From positions 38,146 through 102,145 of the forward strand of contig NZ_AFOZ01000002.1 of the NCBI RefSeq assembly GCF_000217915.1: a stretch of 64,000 bases of DNA. The letters are read 5' to 3'. This stretch comes from Shewanella sp. HN-41 (GTDB lineage: Bacteria; Pseudomonadota; Gammaproteobacteria; Enterobacterales; Shewanellaceae). Positions within the stretch are counted from its first letter, which is position 1, and the number at the start of each line of letters is the position of its first letter. This document shows, one piece after another, positions 34,838 to 45,045 of this stretch. The position numbers were made by a program, and so were the translations under genes. The notes under the pieces were generated by a model. It searched no databases and had not been told where the DNA came from. It saw only the letters and a list, made by a program, of their open reading frames with translations.

Positions 34838-35277
34838 CTAAGCCCTAATCTGCCCTGTGCCTGAAACTAGGTATTTTTCAGTGGTTAAGGATTCGAGTCC
34901 CATTGGGCCGTAGGCATGTAGCTTAGAGGTGGCGATGCCGATTTCCGCACCGAGGCCGAGTTCGCTGCCGTCGGAGAAGCGCGAAGAAGCATTGACCATT
35001 ACCACAGAAGCATCGACCGCACGTTGAAAGCATGCGGCGGTGAGTTCATTGTCGGTGCAAATCACCTCGGTGTGCTGACTACCAAATTTGGCGATATGTT
35101 AGGTGGCGACTTCAAACTGTCTACTTGGCGAATAGCTATCTCTAAGTCCAAGTATTCTTAGCCAAAATCCTCTTCAGCCATATAGGTGCAGGCATCCAAA
35201 TAAGCGGCAGCCTGAGGGCATGCATTGATCTTAACTTGATGCTCGGCCAGTTTTTTGCGTATTTGGTGTATAGCGTT
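34838..35277 (-). pseudogene. proA: Decayed 3' fragment of proA (gamma-glutamyl phosphate reductase)
   Basis: Only the last third of ProA is recognisable. Frames continue as HQIRKKLAEHQVKIN, EEDFG-stop-EYLDLEIAI, [37 protein letters not shown], and then a clean [20 protein letters not shown] and [12 protein letters not shown], the normal ProA C-terminus. At least two in-frame stops and one frameshift are present. A 75-codon ORF (34838-35065) is what remains open. Weak ProA-like text may extend to about 35410. No proB is nearby, so the functional proBA copy is presumably elsewhere. Confidence 0.78.
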
Positions 35278-35422
35278 TTATCACTCCACATATTGATTGG
35301 ATTGAGTCAATTGCTATCTAAGCCAGCAACAGGAATGGCAAGGTGTCTAAGTGGACAGTTTCAACCATGTTTAACTCATCGCATACTGTCACATCGACGA
35401 TAGCACTAGATTGCTGTGGAAT

Positions 35423-35454
35423 AAAAAATGGGCACAAAAATGTGCCCATTTTTT
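35423..35454. terminator. Terminator downstream of hslO
   Basis: The inverted repeat aaaaaatgggcaca / tgtgcccatttttt has a 4-nt loop. It ends 13 bp before the hslO stop codon and has T-runs in both directions. It terminates the leftward hslR-hslO transcript. Confidence 0.88.
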
Positions 35455-35467
35455 AGTAATCTATTGA

Positions 35468-36328
35468 TTATTGCTGAGTATCTGCCGATTGACCGTTGGC
35501 GAATATCACCGCTATATCTATGCCGTCGAACACATAGTTTGCGTTGCAGTACTCACAACCCATAGCGACTTTGCCATCTTCGGCCAGAATGGCTTCAATT
35601 TCGGCGCGTTCGAGAGTCTTGATTGCCGCGGCGCTGCGCTCCCGTGAACAAGTACATTTAAAGCTCACTTCAATGGGATCGAAGAGGCGCACTTCTTCCT
35701 GATGATATAAACGGTGTAACACGTCCTGCGCATCTAGAGTAAATAACTCTTCGGCCTTGATGGTCGAGGTTAACTGGCTCAAATGCTCGAAGTCATGGTG
35801 ATGATCCGCTTGGCTTGGCAGAATTTGCAGGAACATCCCTGCCGCTTGTTGGCCATTGGCAAATAACCAGAGTGAGGTAGGTAACTGCTCAGATTGATTG
35901 AAGTATTCCTCAACACAGGCGGCCAATGTGGGCTTGTCTAATGCTACAACCCCTTGATAGCGCTCGCCTTCATCTGGGGTTAGGGTGATCACCATATAAC
36001 CGTCACCAAAGAGGTCGGCAAGGTTGGCATCATCGGCTAACTCGCCATCCCAGCGTGCCACACCACGGAGTTGTTGCAGGTTATTTCCGTTGATCACCGC
36101 CAGTGACACTGGGCCATTCCCCTGTAACTGAACACTGATATCCCCACTGAACTTTAAGGTGGCGGTTAACAATGAGGTCGCGGCCATCAACTCGCCGAGC
36201 AAAACCTGTAGCACCGGGGGATAAGCATGTGAGCCTATCACATGTTGATAGCTGTCTTGCAGTTGTACCAGCTCACCACGCACATCGGCATTGTCGAACA
36301 GGTAGCGGTGTAAAATATCTTGGTTCAT
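35468..36328 (-). CDS. hslO: Redox-regulated chaperone Hsp33
   Basis: The protein has 286 residues and starts at [11 protein letters not shown], the usual Hsp33 N-terminus; ten upstream codons are ignored. It prevents aggregation of unfolding proteins during oxidative stress. The redox switch cysteines are intact at the C-terminal end: KCTC, then CEYC. They bind zinc when reduced and form two disulfides when activated. The core segment [20 protein letters not shown] is characteristic. It lies downstream of hslR, as in E. coli. Confidence 0.97.
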   Translation of the reverse strand: MNQDILHRYLFDNADVRGELVQLQDSYQHVIGSHAYPPVLQVLLGELMAATSLLTATLKFSGDISVQLQGNGPVSLAVINGNNLQQLRGVARWDGELADDANLADLFGDGYMVITLTPDEGERYQGVVALDKPTLAACVEEYFNQSEQLPTSLWLFANGQQAAGMFLQILPSQADHHHDFEHLSQLTSTIKAEELFTLDAQDVLHRLYHQEEVRLFDPIEVSFKCTCSRERSAAAIKTLERAEIEAILAEDGKVAMGCEYCNANYVFDGIDIAVIFANGQSADTQQ

Positions 36329-36360
36329 CTTGTGTCTCACTATTGAGTAACTTTTCAAGC

Positions 36361-36759
36361 CTAGAAGTCTTTAAATCGAATGAGCTGGCGTCGTTGCTTC
36401 TTATCCGGTTTATGGTCTGGCGCAGGATTATTGAGTATGTTCAATCGTCGAGCTTCGGCGTTTACCGCGCGTTTTGCCACACTGCTTGCCGTTTCTTCGT
36501 ACAATTCTTGCGCAATTGACGCACTTTGGCGCAATTCTGATAATTTTTTTATGACGATCTCTTTGTCGTCATATCCCTGACGTATCTTAAGGACGGCACC
36601 TATCTCGGCATTCTTACTAGATTTGGCGCGCGCGCCGTTGTAATGTACTTTGCCACCATTGATCATTTCCTTGGCAATGGCACGGGTTTTATAGAAACGC
36701 GCGGCCCACAGCCATTTGTCGAGTCGAACACTGGTGTTGTCGCTAGGACTTTGCGTCAT
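36361..36759 (-). CDS. hslR: Ribosome-associated heat shock protein 15 (S4 domain)
   Basis: The protein has 132 residues and starts at MTQSPSDN, preceded by TTGGAGA at good distance. The S4 RNA-binding domain is [21 protein letters not shown] and [18 protein letters not shown]. Hsp15 rescues stalled 50S subunits carrying peptidyl-tRNA. It is 32 bp upstream of hslO. Confidence 0.96.
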   Translation of the reverse strand: MTQSPSDNTSVRLDKWLWAARFYKTRAIAKEMINGGKVHYNGARAKSSKNAEIGAVLKIRQGYDDKEIVIKKLSELRQSASIAQELYEETASSVAKRAVNAEARRLNILNNPAPDHKPDKKQRRQLIRFKDF

Positions 36760-37009
36760 AGTGTCTCCAAGATAAAAGATCGATGAGTTCACATGCCGGG
36801 CAATAAAATGCGTGAGCCGCATTTCTATTATGTTAAAGAGAGGCGTGCTTCACACCCTTTTAAGGCGGGCAAAGTTAGCATAATTGGGCAATTTTCGCCA
36901 ATTGCAATACTGTTATGGGGTTGTTGCCACATGCAGCCTAGGTTAGCATGTGGCGGGCATTATTATTACCTAATCAGAATAGAGACCTGTATTGAGGGTC
37001 CACATAAAT

Positions 37010-37933
37010 ATGGATTTATTAGATAAAGTTATCGCGAAAGCCGTCGGTATTCCACATAAGCCATTGAGTCAGTTTGTTTTCTGGCTAGGTTTAGTGGTGA
37101 GTTTACTGTTAGCTGCGCAAATTACATGGAAACTCGTTCCGACAACCGCATCCCCAAGTGCTTGGTCCCCCACGGCCATTACGACTGGAAAAGGGGCTGG
37201 GCAAGTCGATCTCGTCGCTTTACAGCAATTGGGACTCTTCGGCACTGCCGCGCCTAAGTCCGACCAACCTAAGGCTGAGGTCGTTGAAACCGTGACCGAT
37301 GCACCTAAGACAACCCTGTCTATCCAGTTGACGGGTGTGGTAGCTTCGACGGCGGATCAAAAGGGCCTCGCGATTATCGAATCTAGCGGTAGTCAAGAAA
37401 CCTACAGCCTTGGCGATAAGATTAAAGGCACCTCCGCCTCACTCAAAGAAGTCTACGCCGACCGCATTATCATCACCAACGCAGGCCGCTATGAGACCTT
37501 GATGCTCGACGGTCTGGTTTATACCAGTCAAAGTCCCGCCAATCAGCAGTTACAAAAAGCCAAGGGTGATAAGGGTGAAGTCGCTAGCCGTGTCGATCAG
37601 CGTAAAAATGCCGAAATTTCCCAAGAACTGGCCGACTCCCGCAGCGAGCTATTGGCCGACCCCAGTAAAATTACCGATTACATCGCCATTTCTCCGGTAA
37701 AACAGGGCGAGAATGTGGTGGGTTATCGTTTGAACCCCGGTAAAGATGCCAATTTATTTAAGCAAGCGGGCTTTAAAGCCAATGACTTAGCCAAATCGAT
37801 TAATGGATATGACCTGACTGTGATGAGTCAGGCATTAGAAATGATGAGCCAATTACCTGAGCTAACTGAAGTTTCCATTATGGTTGAGCGGGAAGGGCAA
37901 TTGATTGAAATCATGTTTAGTTTGCCGCAATAA
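37010..37933 (+). CDS. gspC: Type II secretion inner-membrane protein GspC
   Basis: The protein has 307 residues. A short cytoplasmic N-terminus is followed by one helix (about 23-42, FWLGLVVSLLLAAQITW). The HR domain (about 100-180, LSIQLTGVVASTADQKGLAIIE) contacts GspD. A C-terminal PDZ-like domain (about 215-307, ISPVKQGENVVGYRLNPGKD and INGYDLTVMSQAL) completes it. I chose ATG 37010. It is the first gene of the gspC-N operon. GspC couples the inner-membrane platform to the secretin. Confidence 0.93.
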   Translation: MDLLDKVIAKAVGIPHKPLSQFVFWLGLVVSLLLAAQITWKLVPTTASPSAWSPTAITTGKGAGQVDLVALQQLGLFGTAAPKSDQPKAEVVETVTDAPKTTLSIQLTGVVASTADQKGLAIIESSGSQETYSLGDKIKGTSASLKEVYADRIIITNAGRYETLMLDGLVYTSQSPANQQLQKAKGDKGEVASRVDQRKNAEISQELADSRSELLADPSKITDYIAISPVKQGENVVGYRLNPGKDANLFKQAGFKANDLAKSINGYDLTVMSQALEMMSQLPELTEVSIMVEREGQLIEIMFSLPQ

Positions 37934-37957
37934 CACGCGTTAGAGGAAAGAAAAAGA

Positions 37958-40072
37958 ATGAATAACAAAAGGATTCGACGCAAGCTGATTGCCGGAGTTG
38001 TGGCAGGCGCCGCCATGTTCACCTCCCAATTTGTTTGGTCCGAACAATATGCGGCCAACTTTAAAGGCACCGATATCCAAGAATTTATCAACATCGTTGG
38101 TAAAAATCTGAATAAGACCATTATTGTTGACCCAACGATCCGCGGCAAAATTAACGTACGCAGTTACGACCTACTGAACGATGAGCAGTATTATCAATTT
38201 TTCCTCAACGTCCTACAGGTCTACGGCTATGCCATAGTCGAGATGGAAAATAACGTCATTAAGGTCATCAAGGACAAAGACGCCAAAACTGCCGCTATCC
38301 GTGTTGCCAACGACAACGACCCCGGCCTTGGGGATGAAATGGTGACCCGTATTGTGGCACTGTATAACACAGAGGCGAAGCAACTCGCGCCGTTGCTGCG
38401 CCAGTTAAACGATAACGCCGGTGGCGGCAACGTGGTTAACTACGACCCTTCAAACGTGTTGATGCTCTCTGGTCGTGCCGCTGTGGTCAACAAATTAGTG
38501 GAAATTATCCGCCGCGTAGATAAACAGGGTGATACCTCGGTACAAGTGGTGCCGTTAGAGTTCGCCTCCGCCGGTGAGATGGTGCGGATTATCGATACCC
38601 TTTACCGCGCAACGGCGAACCAAGCGCAATTACCCGGCCAAGCGCCCAAAGTGGTCGCGGATGAGCGCATTAACGCCGTGGTAGTGAGTGGCGATGAAAA
38701 GAGCCGTCAGCGTGTGGTTGAGCTTATCCACCGCCTCGATGCCGAGCAGGCTAGCACAGGCAATACCAAGGTGCGTTATTTACGCTATGCCAAGGCGGAA
38801 GATCTCGTCGAAGTGCTAACGGGTTTTGCCCAGAAGCTTGAGGGTGACAAAGATCCGAGCGCCCAGGCTGCTGGTGGAAAACGTCGTAATGAAATCAATA
38901 TTATGGCGCATACCGATACCAATGCTCTGGTGATCAGCGCCGAGCCAGATCAAATGCGCACCATAGAGAGTGTGATCAATCAGCTCGATATTCGCCGTGC
39001 CCAAGTATTAGTCGAAGCCATTATCGTGGAAGTGGCAGAGGGGGATAACGTTGGCTTTGGCGTGCAATGGGCCGCTAAAGCTGGTGGTGGCACTCAGTTT
39101 AATAACTTAGGCCCAACCATAGGTGAAATTGGCGCTGGCGTATGGCAGGCACAGGATAAGGAAGGCACCTATATTACCAACCCAAGCACGGGTGAAGTCA
39201 TAGGTAAAAACCCTTCTACTAAAGGCGATGTAACTCTGCTTGCCCAAGCCCTAGGTAAAGTAAATGGTATGGCTTGGGGTGTGGCCATGGGGGACTTTGG
39301 TGCACTTATTCAGGCCGTGTCGAGCGATACCAACTCAAACGTACTGGCAACGCCTTCGATCACTACCTTAGATAACCAAGAAGCCTCGTTTATCGTCGGT
39401 GACGAAGTGCCTATCCTGACGGGTTCAACCGCCAGCTCAACCAACAGTAACCCATTCCAAACCGTTGAGCGTAAAGAGGTTGGGGTGAAACTCAAAGTGG
39501 TGCCTCAAATTAACGAAGGCAACGCGGTTAAACTGGCCATCGAACAGGAAGTCTCTGGGGTTAATGGCAACACGGGCGTGGATATTTCCTTCGCTACCCG
39601 TCGTTTAACGACCACAGTGATGGCCGATTCGGGTCAAATTGTGGTGCTCGGTGGTCTGATCAACGAAGAAGTGCAAGAAAGTGTGCAGAAAGTGCCTTTC
39701 CTCGGCGATATTCCCGTGCTCGGTCATTTATTCAAATCTTCTTCCAGTAAGAAGACCAAGAAAAACCTGATGATCTTCATTAAGCCAACCATTATCCGTG
39801 ATGGTATGACTATGGAAGGGATCGCTGGTCGCAAATATAACTATTTCAGAGCCTTGCAGCTTGAGCAGCAGGAGCGTGGCGTCAATCTAATGCCAGAGAC
39901 TAAAGTGCCGGTATTAGATGAGTGGAACCAGTCTGAGTACGTGCCACCGGAAGTGAACGACATTTTAGAGCGTTACAAAGAAGGCAAAGGGTTAGAAACT
40001 CAAATGCGTAAAACGGACTCTACCCTCAAGACGCTGGATGAAAACAAAAATAAAGATGAAACCCATGAGTGA
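37958..40072 (+). CDS. gspD: Type II secretion secretin GspD
   Basis: The outer-membrane secretin has 704 residues. A signal peptide is cut near FVWSEQ. Periplasmic N domains follow (N0: [22 protein letters not shown]1-N3 with [15 protein letters not shown]). The secretin core (about 330-600) carries [28 protein letters not shown] and [10 protein letters not shown]. The C-terminal S region, rich in Lys, presumably binds a pilotin. It forms the channel through which folded exoproteins leave. It starts 24 bp after gspC. Confidence 0.97.
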   Translation: MNNKRIRRKLIAGVVAGAAMFTSQFVWSEQYAANFKGTDIQEFINIVGKNLNKTIIVDPTIRGKINVRSYDLLNDEQYYQFFLNVLQVYGYAIVEMENNVIKVIKDKDAKTAAIRVANDNDPGLGDEMVTRIVALYNTEAKQLAPLLRQLNDNAGGGNVVNYDPSNVLMLSGRAAVVNKLVEIIRRVDKQGDTSVQVVPLEFASAGEMVRIIDTLYRATANQAQLPGQAPKVVADERINAVVVSGDEKSRQRVVELIHRLDAEQASTGNTKVRYLRYAKAEDLVEVLTGFAQKLEGDKDPSAQAAGGKRRNEINIMAHTDTNALVISAEPDQMRTIESVINQLDIRRAQVLVEAIIVEVAEGDNVGFGVQWAAKAGGGTQFNNLGPTIGEIGAGVWQAQDKEGTYITNPSTGEVIGKNPSTKGDVTLLAQALGKVNGMAWGVAMGDFGALIQAVSSDTNSNVLATPSITTLDNQEASFIVGDEVPILTGSTASSTNSNPFQTVERKEVGVKLKVVPQINEGNAVKLAIEQEVSGVNGNTGVDISFATRRLTTTVMADSGQIVVLGGLINEEVQESVQKVPFLGDIPVLGHLFKSSSSKKTKKNLMIFIKPTIIRDGMTMEGIAGRKYNYFRALQLEQQERGVNLMPETKVPVLDEWNQSEYVPPEVNDILERYKEGKGLETQMRKTDSTLKTLDENKNKDETHE

Positions 40073-41630
40073 GATACAAGTATCCCAAGTCGAGGATTTA
40101 AGCCTAGTGTCTAATGAGCTAGGTCTTGAAGCCGAAGGTGATGAGGTATTTCGCTCCACCAGTAAAGAGCGCTTACCCTTCGCCTTCGCCCATCGCCATG
40201 AGGTGATTTTAGCCTACGGTGATAATGGCGAACTGAGCTTGTTTTATACGGCAAAAACCCCTCTGACAGCCATGCTCGAAGCACGGCGCTATTCGGGGGT
40301 GGATTTACCCTTAGTGCAACTTGAGGCGGGTAAATTTGAGGTTAAGTTAACTCAGGCCTATCAGGCCAATTCCTCAGAAGCTCAGCAACTGATGGAAGAT
40401 ATTGGCAACGAGATGGATCTATTCACCCTTGCCGAAGAGCTGCCACAAACCGAAGATCTGCTCGAGGGCGATGATGACGCCCCTATTATCAAGCTTATCA
40501 ATGCCTTGCTATCTGAAGCCATTAAAGAAGAAGCCTCGGATATCCATATCGAAACCTACGAGAAGCAACTGGTGGTGCGTTTTCGTGTTGACGGTGTGCT
40601 CAAGGAAGTGCTCAAGCCAAACCGTAAGCTGTCATCACTGTTAGTGTCACGTATCAAAGTGATGGCGCGCCTCGATATTGCCGAGAAGCGCGTGCCCCAG
40701 GACGGCCGTATTTCCCTGCGAATCGCGGGTCGTGCGGTGGATGTGCGGGTATCGACTATGCCATCGAGCCACGGTGAGCGGGTAGTGCTGCGTCTACTCG
40801 ATAAAAATGCGGGCAATCTCGATTTAAAACAATTAGGTATGACGGATAGTATCCGCGTGAAGTTCGATGAGCTTATTCGTCGCCCCCACGGCATTATCCT
40901 AGTCACTGGCCCAACGGGCTCGGGTAAGAGTACGACGCTATATGCGGGCCTTACCGAAATTAATTCGAAAGATACCAACATCTTAACCGTTGAAGATCCT
41001 ATCGAATATGAATTAGAGGGCATAGGTCAAACCCAAGTCAATACTAAGGCGGACATGACCTTCGCCCGTGGTCTGCGGGCGATTCTGCGTCAAGACCCCG
41101 ATGTGGTGATGATAGGTGAGATCCGTGACCTTGAAACCGCCCAAATTGCGGTGCAGGCATCACTGACGGGGCATATGGTTATCTCGACTCTGCACACTAA
41201 CACCGCCTCTGGCGCTATCACCCGTCTGCAGGATATGGGTGTCGAGCCATTCCTCGTGTCTTCGAGCTTACTCGGCGTCTTGGCCCAGCGCTTGATCCGC
41301 ACTCTCTGTCCAAAATGTAAGACAGAGCACATTCCCGACGAACGTGAGCGTGAATTACTCGGGATAAGTGCAACCGATGAACGCCATATTTACCGCGCTA
41401 ACGGTTGTAAGTCCTGTGGTAGCAGCGGTTATCGCGGTCGTACAGGTATTCACGAGTTACTGCTGGTGGATGATAATGTGCGCGAGCTTATCCACGGTGG
41501 GCGCGGTGAGTTAGCGATCGAGAAATATATTCGTCAGTTTGTGCCGAGTATTCGCCACGATGGCATGAGTAAAGTGCTCTTAGGCATCACCACTCTCGAA
41601 GAAGTGCTCAGGGTGACCCGCGAGGAGTAA
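40065..41630 (+). CDS. gspE: Type II secretion ATPase GspE
   Basis: The protein has 521 residues from [11 protein letters not shown]; nine upstream codons within gspD are an alternative. It powers pseudopilus assembly. Walker [13 protein letters not shown], the Asp box [12 protein letters not shown], Walker [19 protein letters not shown] and the His box STLHTNTA are intact. The C-terminal zinc tetracysteine motif (CPKC...CKSCG) is present. It overlaps gspD by 8 bp. Confidence 0.96.
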   Translation: MSEIQVSQVEDLSLVSNELGLEAEGDEVFRSTSKERLPFAFAHRHEVILAYGDNGELSLFYTAKTPLTAMLEARRYSGVDLPLVQLEAGKFEVKLTQAYQANSSEAQQLMEDIGNEMDLFTLAEELPQTEDLLEGDDDAPIIKLINALLSEAIKEEASDIHIETYEKQLVVRFRVDGVLKEVLKPNRKLSSLLVSRIKVMARLDIAEKRVPQDGRISLRIAGRAVDVRVSTMPSSHGERVVLRLLDKNAGNLDLKQLGMTDSIRVKFDELIRRPHGIILVTGPTGSGKSTTLYAGLTEINSKDTNILTVEDPIEYELEGIGQTQVNTKADMTFARGLRAILRQDPDVVMIGEIRDLETAQIAVQASLTGHMVISTLHTNTASGAITRLQDMGVEPFLVSSSLLGVLAQRLIRTLCPKCKTEHIPDERERELLGISATDERHIYRANGCKSCGSSGYRGRTGIHELLLVDDNVRELIHGGRGELAIEKYIRQFVPSIRHDGMSKVLLGITTLEEVLRVTREE

Positions 41631-41633
41631 GCT

Positions 41634-42858
41634 ATGCCAGCATTCGAATATAAGGCGCTAGACGTCAAGGGAAAGCAACTTAAGGGCGTGATAGAGGCGG
41701 ATACTGCCAGACACGCCCGTAGTCAATTGCGCGATCAGCGCATGATGCCATTGGAAATCCTCCCCGTCACCGAGAAAGAAGCTAAAGCCAAGAGCAGTGG
41801 TTTTGCTCTCTTTAAGCGGGGGATCTCGGTCGCTGAACTTGCACTGATCACCCGTCAGATTGCCACTTTAGTTGCTGCCGGTTTGCCCATTGAGGAATCC
41901 CTCAAAGCGGTCGGACAACAGTGTGAAAAGGACCGTCTGGCGAGCATGATTATGGCGGTGCGCTCTAGGGTCGTTGAGGGTTATAGCCTGGCGGACTCCC
42001 TCGCAGAATTTCCGCATATTTTTGATGATTTATACCGCGCCATGGTGGCCTCGGGTGAAAAATCCGGCCACTTAGAAGTCGTGCTCAATCGACTCGCCGA
42101 TTACACCGAACGCCGCCAACAACTCAAGTCTAAGCTGCAGCAGGCGATGATTTATCCCATAGTGTTAACGCTCGTGGCTATCGGGGTTATTTCGGTATTG
42201 CTTGCGGCCGTGGTGCCCAAGGTGGTGGGACAATTCGAGCATATGGGCGCCGAACTGCCCGCCACGACCCGCTTCTTGATTGCTGCCTCGGACTTTGTGC
42301 AAAATTATGGCCTGTTTTTGGTGCTGGCGGTTGTGATGCTGTTCGTTATGTTTCAGCGGATGTTGAAATCGGCGGCATTTAGGATGAAATACCACAGTTT
42401 TTTTGTTGAGCATGCCCGTCATTGGCCGAGTCAGTAAAGGCTTAAATACCGCGCGCTTTGCCCGCACCTTAAGTATCCTGTCTGCCAGCTCGGTACCTTT
42501 GCTCGATGGCATGCGTATCGCCAGCGAAGTATTACAGAATGTCAGGGTGCGTGCGGCCGTGGATGATGCAACGGCACGGGTTCGAGAGGGAACTAGCCTA
42601 GGGGCCGCGTTGACTAACACTAAGCTGTTTCCAGCAATGATGTTATATATGATTGCCTCGGGAGAGAAGAGTGGCCAGCTAGAACAGATGTTAGAGCGGG
42701 CCGCAGACAACCAAGATAGGGAATTTGAGGGAAATGTGGCTATTGCCCTTGGTGTATTCGAACCTATGTTGGTGGTGAGCATGGCGGGGGTTGTACTCTT
42801 TATCGTGATGGCAATTTTGCAACCTATATTGGCGCTGAACAATTTGATTAGCGGTTAA
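41634..42858 (+). pseudogene. gspF: Type II secretion platform protein GspF, frameshifted
   Basis: The two frames 41634-42437 (267 residues) and 42403-42858 (151) are the two halves of one GspF. Half 1 begins MPAFEYKALDVKGKQLKG and includes the first GspF domain (VASGEKSGHLEVVLNRLADY). Half 2 resumes at [19 protein letters not shown] and carries the second domain ([19 protein letters not shown]) and the last helix. The break is a run of seven T (42398-42404). With six T the gene reads as 407 residues, the normal length. The first frame ends prematurely in EHARHWPSQ. Since gspF is essential for type II secretion, a sequencing or assembly error is a serious alternative to a real mutation. Confidence 0.9.
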
Positions 42859-42921
42859 TGTTTTAGATGGATGGGCCATGGACGCGCTGTAATGGCACCG
42901 ATTTTTTAGGAGAAGTAATAG

Positions 42922-43356
42922 ATGCAAATGAATAAGAAACACCAAGGTTTTACCTTACTCGAAGTGATGGTGGTGATCGTTATCCTGGGTATTTTAGCCT
43001 CTATGGTGGTACCAAACTTGATGGGTAACAAAGATAAAGCCGATCAACAGAAAGCCGTATCTGACATTGTCGCCCTTGAAAATGCCTTAGATATGTTCAA
43101 GTTAGATAATGGTGTTTATCCAACGACCGAACAGGGTTTAGAAGCCCTAGTGCAAAAGCCAACGATTTCACCAGAACCGCGTAATTACCGTGAAGAAGGT
43201 TATGTAAAACGTTTGCCACAGGATCCATGGCGCAATAACTATCTGCTGTTGAGCCCAGGTGAAAACAGCAAGCTCGATATTTTCAGTGCAGGGCCAGATG
43301 GCCAACCAGGTACCGAGGATGATATCGGTAACTGGAACCTACAGAACTTCCAATAG
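42922..43356 (+). CDS. gspG: Major pseudopilin GspG
   Basis: The protein has 144 residues. The type III signal HQG/FTLLEVMVVIVILGILASM has prepilin-peptidase cleavage after Gly and the essential Glu at mature position 5. The calcium-binding C-terminal region (GAGPDGQPGTEDDIGNW-like, near the end) is present. It builds the pseudopilus shaft. A 63-bp gap with a strong Shine-Dalgarno (AGGAG) precedes it, fitting high expression. Confidence 0.97.
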   Translation: MQMNKKHQGFTLLEVMVVIVILGILASMVVPNLMGNKDKADQQKAVSDIVALENALDMFKLDNGVYPTTEQGLEALVQKPTISPEPRNYREEGYVKRLPQDPWRNNYLLLSPGENSKLDIFSAGPDGQPGTEDDIGNWNLQNFQ

Positions 43357-43357
43357 G

Positions 43358-43930
43358 ATGTTAAAGCTGCGTCACGCCGGCTTCACCTTAATGGAGGTGA
43401 TGCTGGTGATCCTGCTGATGGGACTCGCCGCTGCCGCGGTGACTATGTCTATTGGGAATTCTGGGCCACAACAGGCGCTAGACAGAACGGCGCAGCAGTT
43501 TATTGCCGCCACCGAATTAGTGCTCGATGAAACGGTATTGAGCGGCTATTTCGTCGGTATCGTGGTTGAAAAAAACAGCTACCAGTTTGTGTATTATAAA
43601 GACAGTAAATGGCACCCGCTGGAGAAAGACAGAATACTGTCTGAAAAACAGATGGATGCTGGCGTAACCCTCAATCTGGTGCTCGATGGCTTGCCCTTAG
43701 TGCAAGAGGATGAAAGTGACGAATCTTGGTTCGAAGAGCCGCTGATAGAGCCCTCGGCCGAGGATAAGAAGAAACACCCCGAGCCACAGATCCTGTTGTT
43801 GCCGAGTGGTGAAATGAGTGCCTTTGAACTCAGTTTTATTGCTAAGACAGACCATGGCGAGATCGATGTGTTGGTTGTTGGTGATGCGCTTGGCCGCTTA
43901 ACCCTAGGACGGCCCGATGAAGTACGTTAA
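43358..43930 (+). CDS. gspH: Minor pseudopilin GspH
   Basis: The protein has 190 residues from ATG 43358, 1 bp after the gspG stop. The prepilin motif is HAG/FTLMEVMLVILLMG with Glu5. The soluble domain (VEKNSYQFVYYKDSKWHPLE) matches GspH. The long upstream extension of the frame lies within gspG and is ignored. It overlaps gspI by 14 bp. Confidence 0.93.
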   Translation: MLKLRHAGFTLMEVMLVILLMGLAAAAVTMSIGNSGPQQALDRTAQQFIAATELVLDETVLSGYFVGIVVEKNSYQFVYYKDSKWHPLEKDRILSEKQMDAGVTLNLVLDGLPLVQEDESDESWFEEPLIEPSAEDKKKHPEPQILLLPSGEMSAFELSFIAKTDHGEIDVLVVGDALGRLTLGRPDEVR

Positions 43931-44285
43931 GGGAATGACCCTACTCGAGGTGATCGTTGCGCTGGCGGTGTTTTCTATCGCGGCGGTCTCCATCACGAAA
44001 AGTTTGGGTGAACAGATGGCAAACATGCCGATTCTGGAGTCGCGCACCTTGGCACAATGGGTGGCAGATAATCAGATGGTGGACGCCAGACTCGAGCCGC
44101 AGTTCCCCGATGTGGGCAGAAAAGAGGGCCGAGTCGAACTCGCAGGCAAGGAGTGGTATTGGCGTAAAGAAGTCGTGAAAACCACGGATGATAACTTTCG
44201 GATGATCCGCATTAGCGTCAGTGAAGATGAGCGTTATCAGCGTATTGCAGCACAAGTGAGCAGTTATGTCCTTAAAACAAACTAA
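43917..44285 (+). CDS. gspI: Minor pseudopilin GspI
   Basis: The protein has 122 residues. The prepilin motif is VKG/MTLLEVIVALAVFS, with Met at mature position 1. The small C-terminal domain (WVADNQMVDARLEPQFPDVG and WYWRKEVVKTTDDNFRMIRI) is typical. GspI caps the pseudopilus with GspJ and GspK. It overlaps gspH and gspJ at its two ends. Confidence 0.94.
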   Translation: MKYVKGMTLLEVIVALAVFSIAAVSITKSLGEQMANMPILESRTLAQWVADNQMVDARLEPQFPDVGRKEGRVELAGKEWYWRKEVVKTTDDNFRMIRISVSEDERYQRIAAQVSSYVLKTN

Positions 44286-45045
44286 GGCTCACGCGGGTTT
44301 TACCCTGCTTGAAATGCTGATCGCGATTGCGATTTTTGCCATGATAGGTTTAGCCGCCAATGCAGTATTAAGCACAGTATTGACTAACGATGAAGTGACC
44401 AAAAACTTCTCGGTTCGGTTAAAGGCTTTACAACAAGGCTTTGGCGCGATAGAGCGCGACCTCGGCCAGATGGTAGCGCGTACGCCCAGATTGCTTGAAG
44501 GTGGCCGCGGTAATACTGTCTTCCAGACTGGCAATGATATTTTAGAGTCAGAGTCCGAGGCCTTAGTGTTCTATCGTTTAGGCTGGCTCAATCCCGATGG
44601 CTTATTGCCCCGCGGTAGTGTGCAGTCGGTGGCCTATGTCGTGCGGGAAGGACGATTGGAGCGTTGGTATTTTCCCTATCCAGAACCCGAATTTGGCGCC
44701 GAGCCGCTTAAAACTGTGATTATCGACAAAGTGTTATCGGTGGAATACTCCTTTTTTATGGGAGATAAATGGGAGCGCAAAGTCGAGGCGACTAAGCTAC
44801 CTAAAGCCATTGCGATGGAAATTGAAATCGAAGGTCTAGGCAAAATTCAGCGTAAGTTTATGCTGCCCCTTGGTGCCGCCGCGCCAGAGAAGTCCAATGA
44901 AGAGGACAAAAAGGACGATAACGCCGAAGACAATAAAGAGAATGGTGGCGATGGGAACAATAACGGTGATGGCACTGGCGACGGCTCAGGCAATGGTTCC
45001 GGCGATCCTGAAGATGGTGAGCCCGATGCAGAGGGCCGCGAATGA
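44266..45045 (+). CDS. gspJ: Minor pseudopilin GspJ with acidic Gly/Asn tail
   Basis: The protein has 259 residues. The prepilin motif is HAG/FTLLEMLIAIAIFAM. The body matches GspJ (GFGAIERDLGQMVARTPR, VAYVVREGRLERWYFPYPEP). From about residue 205 it has an unusual tail rich in Asp, Glu, Gly and Asn (repeats such as NGGDGNNNGDGTGDGSG), which is longer than usual and probably disordered. It overlaps gspI by 20 bp and gspK by 4 bp. Confidence 0.93.
   Translation: MSLKQTKAHAGFTLLEMLIAIAIFAMIGLAANAVLSTVLTNDEVTKNFSVRLKALQQGFGAIERDLGQMVARTPRLLEGGRGNTVFQTGNDILESESEALVFYRLGWLNPDGLLPRGSVQSVAYVVREGRLERWYFPYPEPEFGAEPLKTVIIDKVLSVEYSFFMGDKWERKVEATKLPKAIAMEIEIEGLGKIQRKFMLPLGAAAPEKSNEEDKKDDNAEDNKENGGDGNNNGDGTGDGSGNGSGDPEDGEPDAEGRE

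Noticed and set aside
35113..35360. Inverted pair aaactgtctacttgg / ctaagtggacagttt as a possible transposon end pair
   Set aside because: The left arm is explained by decayed ProA coding text, and no transposase or target duplication is present.
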